64,000 nt of DNA, taken from Telmatospirillum sp. J64-1 (GTDB lineage Bacteria > Pseudomonadota > Alphaproteobacteria > Rhodospirillales > Magnetospirillaceae). Positions within the stretch are counted from its first letter, which is position 1. Each line of letters starts with the position of its first letter. The notes beneath the pieces were generated by a model. That model made no database searches. It was not told the DNA's origin and worked only from the letters and a program-made list of their open reading frames with translations. Positions 38,448 through 47,300 of this stretch are shown one piece after another. Location: contig NZ_SBHN01000004.1 in NCBI RefSeq assembly GCF_006980715.1, positions 63,353 through 127,352 on the forward strand, written 5' to 3'. Both the position numbers and the translations under genes were made by a program.

Positions 38448-39272
38448 TTGGAGACTTTAGACCCCGTCTGGCTGGCGGGTTTCATCGCCGCTTTGCTGGC
38501 GACCGGCGTGTTTGCCGGGCTGCTGGCGGGACTTCTGGGCGTCGGCGGCGGGATCGTTGTGGTGCCGGTCCTGTTCCATCTGTTCACGCTGATCAACATC
38601 GACCCGGCGGTGAAGATGCATCTGGCGGTGGGTACCTCGCTGGCGGCCATCATTCCCACCTCGATCATTTCCGCCCGCTCGCATTACAAGCGGGGCGGCA
38701 TCGACCCCGACCTGCTGAAAAGCTGGGGGCCCGCAGTGATGCTGGGCGTACTGCTGGGCGCCGTGCTGGGCGGCCTGGCCGACGGCCGGGTGCTGACCGC
38801 CATCTTCGGCAGCGTGGGCATGCTCGTCGCCCTGAACATGGTCCTGGGCAAGGAAGGCGCCGCCCTGGCCCCCAGCCTGCCGGCGCGGCCGCTGCAATGG
38901 CTGATCGCCACCATCATCGGCGGCTTCTCCACCGTCATGGGGATCGGCGGGGGAACGCTCAGCGTACCCATCCTCAGCGCCTTCAGCTATCCCATCCGCC
39001 GCGCCGTGGGCACGGCCTCGGCCATCGGCATGGTCATCGCCATTCCCGGCGCCATCGGCTTCATCATCAGCGGCTGGGACCGCGAGGGCCTGCCGCCCCT
39101 GTCGCTGGGATTCGTCAACCTTGTCGGTTTTGCGCTGATCGTTCCGGCCAGCATGCTGACCGCCCCGTTGGGGGCGAAGCTGGCGCATACCATCAACCCC
39201 AATCTTCTGCGCAAGGCCTTCGCCTTCTTCCTGTTCCTGACGGCGATACGCATGCTGATAAGCCTGTTCTGA
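38448..39272 (+). CDS. TauE/SafE-family sulfite/anion exporter
   Basis: 274 residues from TTG 38448 (GGAGAG 6 bases upstream). Eight predicted membrane segments in two inverted halves, each with the glycine-rich family motif: GLLAGLLGVGGGIVVVPVL and GGFSTVMGIGGGTLSVPIL. Usual substrates are sulfite, sulfoacetate or similar anions; nothing nearby fixes which. The CBS protein gene begins 65 bases downstream. Confidence 0.92.
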   Translation: METLDPVWLAGFIAALLATGVFAGLLAGLLGVGGGIVVVPVLFHLFTLINIDPAVKMHLAVGTSLAAIIPTSIISARSHYKRGGIDPDLLKSWGPAVMLGVLLGAVLGGLADGRVLTAIFGSVGMLVALNMVLGKEGAALAPSLPARPLQWLIATIIGGFSTVMGIGGGTLSVPILSAFSYPIRRAVGTASAIGMVIAIPGAIGFIISGWDREGLPPLSLGFVNLVGFALIVPASMLTAPLGAKLAHTINPNLLRKAFAFFLFLTAIRMLISLF

Positions 39273-39337
39273 TCCGGGAACCTTCGCTCACTCCTTCGGT
39301 TAATCCTTTCAGACGTCCCATGACCAAGGAGGGAGCG

Positions 39338-39772
39338 ATGCAGGTCAAAGACGTGATGCATTCCCAGGTAGAGGTGATCGGGCCGGATCTTTCCGTCTAC
39401 GATGCCGCCCGCATGATGCGCGACATCGATACCGGCTTCCTGCCCGTGGGCGAAGGCGACCGCCTGATCGGCACCTTGACCGACCGCGACATCACCATGC
39501 GTTCGACGGCCGAGGGCAAGGACCCTAATCAGTCCAAGGTCCGCGAGGCGATGTCGGAGAAGCTGGTCTATTGCTTCGAGGATGACGACCTCAACGAAGC
39601 CGCCGCCTTGATGGGCGAAGCCCAGATCCGGCGCCTGCCTGTTCTGAACCGCGACAAGCGGCTGGTGGGCGTGCTGTCCCTGGGCGATGTCTCCGAGCAT
39701 GAACAGAGACTCGCCGGTCAGGCCGAGAAGGATGTGCACCAGGATAGCGGCCAGCCGCGCAGCATAAGCTGA
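39338..39772 (+). CDS. Tandem CBS-domain protein
   Basis: 144 residues, one Bateman module: VKDVMHSQVEVIGPDLSVYDAARMM to IGTLTDRDITMRSTAEG, and VREAMSEKLVYCFEDDDLNEAAALM to LVGVLSLGDVSEHEQ. The tail is hydrophilic. ATG 39338 follows AAGGAGGG. Probably a nucleotide-sensing regulator, and perhaps cotranscribed with the upstream permease. A strong hairpin follows. Confidence 0.9.
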   Translation: MQVKDVMHSQVEVIGPDLSVYDAARMMRDIDTGFLPVGEGDRLIGTLTDRDITMRSTAEGKDPNQSKVREAMSEKLVYCFEDDDLNEAAALMGEAQIRRLPVLNRDKRLVGVLSLGDVSEHEQRLAGQAEKDVHQDSGQPRSIS

Positions 39773-39778
39773 CGCGGC

Positions 39779-39811
39779 GGCAGGGCCGGACGGAACCGGT
39801 CCGGCCCTGCC
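39779..39811 (+). terminator. Strong hairpin between CBS gene and pcm
   Basis: GCAGGGCCGGAC and GTCCGGCCCTGC arms lie 7 bases after the CBS stop. No T-tract, so it is a 3'-end hairpin or a shared insulator for the two convergent genes. Confidence 0.55.
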
Positions 39812-39859
39812 CTGCGTCCTCGGGCTCCTTCACGCTGACGGCGGCGTCTTTCACCGCCT

Positions 39860-40549
39860 CTAGTGATTATACCCGCCCGTGCCCCTGTCCACTTTCCCGG
39901 CCTGCGGCCCGTAATCGCCGAGCAGCGGCACGAAGGCCACCGGTCCCAGATCCGTTTCGCGGAAACCATGGGCGGTGCTGCGCTCGATCCTCATCAGCCT
40001 CTGGCCGCCACCGCTGCCGATGGGGATGACCAGCCGCCCACCGATCTTGAGTTGCGCGCACAAGGCCTCCGGCACCACGGATGCCGCCGCCGCCACCAGG
40101 ATGGCGTCGAAGGGCGCCTGTTCCGGCCATCCTTGGCTGCCATCGCCGACACGGCTGTGTATGTTGTCGTAATGCAGGTCGTGGAACCGCTTGCGGGCGG
40201 CATCGGCCAGTTCGGGAATGCGCTCGATGGTGAAGACCTGATCGGCCAGCTGTGCCGCGACGGCCGCCCCATAGCCCGATCCGGTGCCCACGTCCAGCAC
40301 ATGGCATTGCGGGGTCAGCCCCGCCGCCTCGGTCATCAGCGCGACGATATAGGGCTGGGAGATGGTCTGGTCCTGGCCGATCCCCACCGCGCCGTCGGCG
40401 AAGGCCCTGTCCGCCGCCTCCTCGGGCAGGAACATCTCGCGCGGGACCTTGCGCATCGCGTCGAGGACTCGCCGGTCCTTGATGCCCCGCGCGACAATCT
40501 GCGTCTCCACCATCTCGTTTCTCAAGGCATCATTGCGGCTTTGAGGCAT
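39860..40549 (-). CDS. pcm: Protein-L-isoaspartate O-methyltransferase
   Basis: 229 residues. Methylates isoaspartyl residues in damaged proteins with SAM. Motifs: MVETQIVARGIKDRRVLDAMRKVPREMFLP, the substrate loop IGQDQTISQPYIVALMTE, SAM motif I VLDVGTGSGYGAAVAAQL and IGGRLVIPIG. ATG 40549 is preceded by GGGGAGGAG; upstream codons to 40729 have no such site and overlap the divergent gene. Confidence 0.93.
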   Translation of the reverse strand: MPQSRNDALRNEMVETQIVARGIKDRRVLDAMRKVPREMFLPEEAADRAFADGAVGIGQDQTISQPYIVALMTEAAGLTPQCHVLDVGTGSGYGAAVAAQLADQVFTIERIPELADAARKRFHDLHYDNIHSRVGDGSQGWPEQAPFDAILVAAAASVVPEALCAQLKIGGRLVIPIGSGGGQRLMRIERSTAHGFRETDLGPVAFVPLLGDYGPQAGKVDRGTGGYNH

Positions 40550-40727
40550 TTCCGTCTCCTCCCCGGCAACCGGCATATGGGGAATCAACGCCTCCTTCGT
40601 TTCTTCGTTCCCTCCTTGACGGCGGAGGACTATCCCCGGGCGGGGAAAGAATGCTTGATCCCCATCCCACCTCTTCGCATCTGAAAGAAAGGGCCTGCCG
40701 GACGATCGCGCTGAGACGAGAGGAACC

Positions 40728-41300
40728 ATGACCGACCAGGACTTCTACCAGCTCCCCCTGCTGAGCTATCCCGACCTGATGCTGAACCTGCTGAAAGTGG
40801 CCTCCCGCCGCGCGGCCGGACTGGACGATGCCGTGGCCGAATTGAACGCCATGCTGGAGGCCGCCGGCGAACAGCCCCGTGCCTCGGCCGAGGAAGTGCG
40901 CGAGCGCCTGGATACCGCCCGGATCTATCTTCAAGAGGCCTTGCTGCTGAAGCCGGTGGATGACGGACGCTTCTGCATCACCGAACGGGGCCGCCGCATC
41001 CTGGCGGAAAATCCCCAGGGCGTGGACGATACCGTCCTGATGCAATTCCGCGAATTCCGCGATTTCCTCAACCGCCATCACGGCGAGGACCAGCCCGAAG
41101 ACCCGGGCCTGAAGGAATACGACGAAGGCTACGCCGCCTTCCTGCAAGGTCTCCCCCTGACCGCCAATCCCCATCGCTTCGAAAGCGGCCGCCATCTGCA
41201 TTGGGAAAACGGCTGGTTCGAGGCCCGCGACGAACACATGGCCGGAGAACGCGAAAGCGGCGCCGCCGCCGACCTCCGCGCCTCAAGCCAGATCCGATGA
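40728..41300 (+). CDS. Winged-helix (Mrr_N-like) protein with RMF-like C-terminus
   Basis: 190 residues. Residues 5-105 resemble the Mrr N-terminal winged helix (FYQLPLLSYPDLMLNLL, RLDTARIYLQEALLLKP, FCITERGRRILAENP). Residues 125-165 read EYDEGYAAFLQGLPLTANPHRF ... HWENGWFEARDE, matching the GY...G...NP...W..GW pattern of ribosome modulation factor. GAGAGGAACC precedes the ATG. The combination suggests a nucleic-acid or ribosome-binding regulator; no nuclease domain is present. Family assignments rest on pattern reading only. Confidence 0.65.
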   Translation: MTDQDFYQLPLLSYPDLMLNLLKVASRRAAGLDDAVAELNAMLEAAGEQPRASAEEVRERLDTARIYLQEALLLKPVDDGRFCITERGRRILAENPQGVDDTVLMQFREFRDFLNRHHGEDQPEDPGLKEYDEGYAAFLQGLPLTANPHRFESGRHLHWENGWFEARDEHMAGERESGAAADLRASSQIR

Positions 41301-41318
41301 AAGAACAACCGCCAGGCC

Positions 41319-44300
41319 TTAACCGCCTAGCGAGTAAGCCTGCCGCTCGATCGTCGAGTCCATCATGACCTTGGCACCGGAGGAATGGGTGTAGACGGTA
41401 TAGCCGTCCACCGGATCGGATGCTTCCGCCGCCCAATCCTCCCAATCCGCGAATTCCACGAAATTCCGTCCATCCGAAGAGGATGAGCCGATGAACAGCA
41501 CGTTCTGCGAATCGGTCACCCCGATGACGGATTGGTGGTCCAGAATCAAACGGTTCTGCTCATCACGGAAGATCAGGCGCTCGATATTGTCGATGCCATA
41601 GCCATGGAGATCCGGGTCCAGCAGTGACAAGGAACCGGAAAAGGCGATGCTATCCTCGCCCTCGCCGCCATCAATGCGGCCGAAGCCTGTGCTGTCGATG
41701 ATGAAGGTATCATTCCCTACCGCGCCATAGACGATATGGCCTTCCGTGCCGGACAGGTCGAAACTCTGCCCCTCGGCATTGGTACCGACATAAATCGGTT
41801 CATCTGAATATTGCGGAGGATTGGCCGAGAATTGATAGCTTCCTGCTTGCAGAAGAGTCCCTTGCTTCACCTCAGCACTGATGACCATGCCATCAAGGCT
41901 GCCATCACCGTGTTCGATCGCCAGCACCAGACCATTGCCCAGATTCAGACCTTCATAGCGATGGAAGATGTTCGATACGATCTGCCCGCCGCCCTCCAGG
42001 GTGAACAATTGGAAAGACTGCCCAGGCTCGAAGTTGCCGCCCTCCACCTCAACGGACAAGGTGCCGCCCAGATCGAGATCGCCGCTCACTACACTGACTG
42101 AATGATTGCCATTCTCCGCAATCCGGAAACACCATTCCGCGGTGGCGCTGCTGCTCAGTCTTCCTCCCACGGCGCCGAAGTCGAAAGCCAGATTGCCGAT
42201 ATTATCGCCCACCTTGACGATCCCGTTGTTCAGGAACTCTCCCCACGATCCGGTGGGCGAAAACCAGATACTCCCCGTGCCATCAAGGACGCCGTCATTC
42301 TGGAAACCAGTTCCTTGGATCTCCAAGACGGCGGAGTCGAGATGGATAAGGCCTTTGTTTTTCAGACCATTCCCGAAAACGACCTTTCCTTCCGCTTCGA
42401 CGAACATTGCGCCCTTGTTTTCAAAATCGACAACGAAGGAGTTCTCCTCCGCGATATCCATATGTCCGTAATTGACGAGGCGCCCTTCCCCATGGAACTC
42501 GGCCCCTTCCAGGAAGGCATAAACCTCATTATCACCGTCGAGGCCAAAGAAGACCTGACCGTCTATGCTATAGCTTCCATTGCCGAAGCCCAGGTCAGTG
42601 CCGCCGCGGAAAATGACACTGCCGCCGAAACTGCCAAGTGCGGCTCCACCCGTAAGAGAAACTGCCGTTTCGCGAATTTCGATACTGCCGATGCCTCCGA
42701 GGCGTCCGCCTTCCCCGATTTCCAAGAAAGACAACGACTCGAGGCGCCCCCGCTGCGTGACGAGCAGATCCCCATTGATATTCAGGCTGCCGCCATATCC
42801 GGAGGCAAACAATGTCTCGGTGGTCAGGCTGCCTACAGCGATGTCCAAGCGTGCAGCATCGGTAAGGACGACGGACTGGGCCGTGACAAAAGGCTCCCCC
42901 TCACTTGTCGCCATAAAAATCAAATTTGTTGACGAATTGAGATGCAGCGTACCGATCTCGGCATCCATATCCAGGAAAACCGAACTTTGCATGCCATCGA
43001 CCCTCACATCCTGGCCCGCGGGAGGAAGCGTCGTTGCGGCATCACCGAGGTTGGTTTTCCAGTTGTCTACATTGCTCCACCACGCTTGGCCGCCCCCGAT
43101 CGTCCAAGGATCGAAGGTCAGCATCGTGCTATCCAGCCCGTCCTGAACCTCCAGGGTATACGCCTCGCCCCATCCCGTCTCCCGGGTGAAGATCTTGTAG
43201 GTGACGCCCTCGATTACCTGGGTCCCCGTGAAGTTCCAGGGATCTTCCCCTTGCCCATTGATAACCTGGCCAGCGGTTCCGGAAATCCGCAGACGCAGAT
43301 CCGAGGAGATCTCCATCGTATCGCTGCCCACGACCAGGGTCACATAGCCTTCGCCTTCCAGGCTGATTTCCTCGAAATTCCGGAAGGAGGCCCATTCTCC
43401 CCTCATCATCTGGCCGAAATTGAGATTTCCTTGGACGGTTCCCTTATCCACGACCAAGGTATCCCAGCCGCTTCCACCGTCGAATTCCCGAACCCCTTCG
43501 CTGTACCAGATGCGGTCGTCTCCGGCCCCGCCATAAAGGGCTCCATCCCAGGTCATCGGCAGGACCCGCAATTCATCACTGAAATCGGAACCGACAATCC
43601 TCTGGATATTCTGCAGGATATCCGTTTCCTGACCGAAACCGCGGTCGTAGGTAACTTCTAGGTAGAGAGGATAAGAGGAGCATTCTTCTTCCCAGACAAC
43701 CTCTACCTTGATACCACCAGCATTCAGCCAGCTATAGCTGACGGTATTGTTTCCTTCGACTCCATCGAAGAAATCACCGCCCCCCATGCCCTGGAACCAA
43801 TCATCGCCAAAGCCGCCATAGAATCGGTCGCTATAGGAAGTCCCCCGAATGCCGTGAATGTCATGCAGATGAACAATCACGGACTCAGGGGCGTAATCGG
43901 CCGCGCCGTCATAGCCACGATAGAACTCATCGCCCAAGGCCTGATCGTATCCGACCATAACATAAGGCACTTCCGTTCCACCCATATTGACGAAGATGCC
44001 CCGGTCGGCATTGATGAACCAGGCTTCATTGTTCCATCCGCCATTGCCTTCAAAGCTGCCGCTGCCGCCTTGCCAGATGAAGATGTCATTCCCCCATTGG
44101 CTGCCTATTACATCCGCATGTTCATTGGCGCGGGGGCCGAGGAACATATGGTTGGCTGACCCTTCTTCCGCCTCATATCCCTTCGCCAAGCGGAAGTCAC
44201 TGGAAGAGCCGTGTTCAGCATCATGGCCTTCGGAAAGCCACTCCACCTGACCGGCTCCGAAATGGTCCTTCACGCGAATGACGCCGCCGGCCAAAAACTC

Positions 44301-47300
44301 CAGCACCAGATCCTCGCCATCGCGGTACAGGCCTTTGGCGACGCGATCCAGATTCCCCAAAGCAGCGAGGTCGAGCTGGTCATTCCCCTCCGTCGCCCCC
44401 TCGATCAGGATTTCCTGCCCCATGGGCGGCATGCCCAAGATGCGGAAGATGGTCCCGTCGCCTTCGCTGCGGGGCTCCGTCGAAAGAAGCGGCTCCGACG
44501 TGACAGGCGGCGAGGCTAGGGAGACCTGGATGGAGGGGTCGACCCATAATGTCGCACCATCCTTGGTGTAGACGTTGTAGCTGGTACCGTTGAAGAGGAC
44601 ACTGCCGCCCTCCTGCCAGCCCAGTTCGGCATCATGAAGAAGTCCACGCCATCCCCCCGAAATGACAAGGGCGTCGGTTTCCGTCGAGAAAGCCCGCACG
44701 GAAGCGGCGTCGATGCTCAAGCTTCCCTCGCCGCTCAGGATGTTCAGATGTTCGATGTCGAACACCTTCTCCCCTGGACGGAAATACTCTTTCAGTTCGG
44801 TCCCGGAAGACAGGGAAGAAACAATCAGGGTATCGAAGCCGCGTCCGCCATCGACGATGACGTCTTCGGGGTCGTACCAGATGCGGTCATCGCCATCCCC
44901 GGCAAAGATGCTGTCGGCCCCAGCGCCACCATTGATGACATCATTGCCGTCGCTGCCGATGATCGTATCGTTGCCAGGCCCCCCATTGGCCACGCGCATA
45001 TTTCCCGAGAGGACAATGGTCCGTCCCTCCTCGCCGCCACCCGCGCTGGGCGTGACCTGGATCAGGGCCTCGCCATTGGCGTCGAAGCGCCGTGACAATA
45101 TCTGGGTTTCGCCGGACACACCTTCCTTGGCTTGACTCCAGGTGATGGCGAAACCGCCATCGACGGAGGGCGTGATCGAAAAATCGAATGCCCCCGCCGA
45201 AGCGACCTTCAGCGGTTCGCTTTCCGCCATACCGACCGCATCGAAGATTTGGTAATAGACGCCATCGGCATTCCCCCAGGACACCACGAAGCTGCCATTC
45301 GCCAAAACCGCCACTTCAGGCGCGGTTTCCCCGCTCACCCCATCGGCAATGACGAACTGGTCGCCCAGCCCATTGCCCGCATTGTCGAACAGGGCTCCTC
45401 TCAGGCTGTATTCGCCGGTCCCGCTCTGCCCAACCCAGACAGTCACGAAACCGCCATCGGACAAGGTGGCGATGACAGGGGGGAGTGCCGCAGCTTGGGA
45501 CGCGATGACAAACTCCTCGCCGCCTGTCCCAGAGGCGTGATAGACACGGCCATACAGGTCATAGGAACCATCGGCCGATACCGAAAGCCAAGTCACAGCG
45601 AATCCGCCATAAGGCAACGCCGTCAGGGATGCCGCTTTCTGGTCACCGTCCAGGGTCTGGTTGATCCTGAATTCGCCGCCGGTCTGCTCCGTGCCGTCAG
45701 CGGCGAAGCGCTTGCCCCAGATATCATAGGCATTGTCCCCTTGGCTTTGCCAGATGATGACATAGCCGCCATCCGCCAAGCCCGCCGCCTTGGCACCTTC
45801 CTGATGACCGGCCAAGGTATCGTTGACACGGAACTGAGGACCAACGGGATTGCCGGCATCATCGAAGCGGGCGGCATAGACATCCCACTCGTTCTCGGTA
45901 TAGGAGGCCTTTACCTCCCACACCACCAGGAATCCGCCATCGGCCAAGGGCGTGACGACAGGCTTTTCATGGGTGCTGTTGCTACTGTTGATCTGGAACT
46001 GCGATCCGGCGGGATTGCCGCCGATATCCAGGAAACGGCCCCAGACGGTACTTGCACCATTCTCCACCGTCTGCCAGATCACCAATTGCGTCCCATTGGC
46101 CAGCGTCGTCAGGCTGGGGGCTTCATACCAGCCCGGCAATTCGTTCAGTTCCAGCGGATCGGTACCCGAGACGCTGAGCTTGCCATCCGAAAACTGGAGT
46201 TCCTGGATCTGCTTCATGCGGGTGGCGTTCTCGCCGTCGCTGACCCACAGCCACTCGCCATCGAAGCTCACCGTGTACTGGCTCATCTCGCCGTCGAAGA
46301 GGGCGGTATTGTGCCCGCCGCCGCCGATGATGGTGTTCTGCCCGGTGCCGCCGGCCAGCAAGTCATCGCCATCGCCCCCGATCAGCGTGTCGTTGCCGGC
46401 CCCACCGTTGAAGTAGACGCCCTTTGAGCCGGTGGCGACCATCGTGTCGTCGAAGCGGCTGCCGCTGATAGCCTGGATGCCCTGCAGGCTGTCCGTGCCG
46501 TCATAATAGCCGACACTGCCAGAATAATCGTTCAGTTCGACGACGATGCCGCCGCCGCTCCAGGAATAATCGACCTCGTTCCAGCCACCTCCGCCATAGA
46601 AGACATCGCTACCCCCCATGCCCGAGAACCAGTTGTTGCCGCTATTGCCGACGAATACATCATCGTAGCGGCTGCCGAAAACCTGATCGATGCCGCTGAT
46701 CGTGACGGTGATGTCGCCGATCTTGACCGTCCCTGCGGAAAGATCGGCATCGATGCCGATCTCGGCATTGCCGAAATGGATTTCATCCCTCTCGTAGAGG
46801 CTGCCACCGCCCGTGAAGGATCCGCTGCCGCCATTCCAGAAGAAAATATCGTGGAAAGCACCACCGACGACGGCAGCCGTCTCACCCGCGCCGGGGCCGA
46901 CAATGATATACGATCCCTCGTCCCCGGCGACATAGCCGGTGGCCAAAAAGAACTTCTCCCAGGAAAAGTCCTCGTGTTCGATCGCCAACCATTCCACGGC
47001 ATTGCCGCTGTAATGGCCGGAAACGACGATCGAGCCGCCGCTCATGAAGGTGATGACAAGATCATCCCCAACACGTGAAATGCCTTGCAGGTTTTCCTCG
47101 ACCCGTCCGCCTTCCACAGGAGACGACAGAACCAGACCGTCATCGTCCCCTTCGTCGTCGAAGATGGTGAGGACTTGGCCCGGAGCGGGCAAGGAAGGAA
47201 CCACATAAGTATCGTTCCCGGCCCCTCCTTCCAAACGGATGGTATCGAAACCGGCGACCAGGGTATCGTCATATCGAGAACCGATGGCGTTCTCGATGCT

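Noticed and set aside
43854-44159. Plus-strand small frames within the giant surface-protein gene
   Set aside because: They have no ribosome binding sites or family features and lie antisense to continuous repeat-protein coding sequence.
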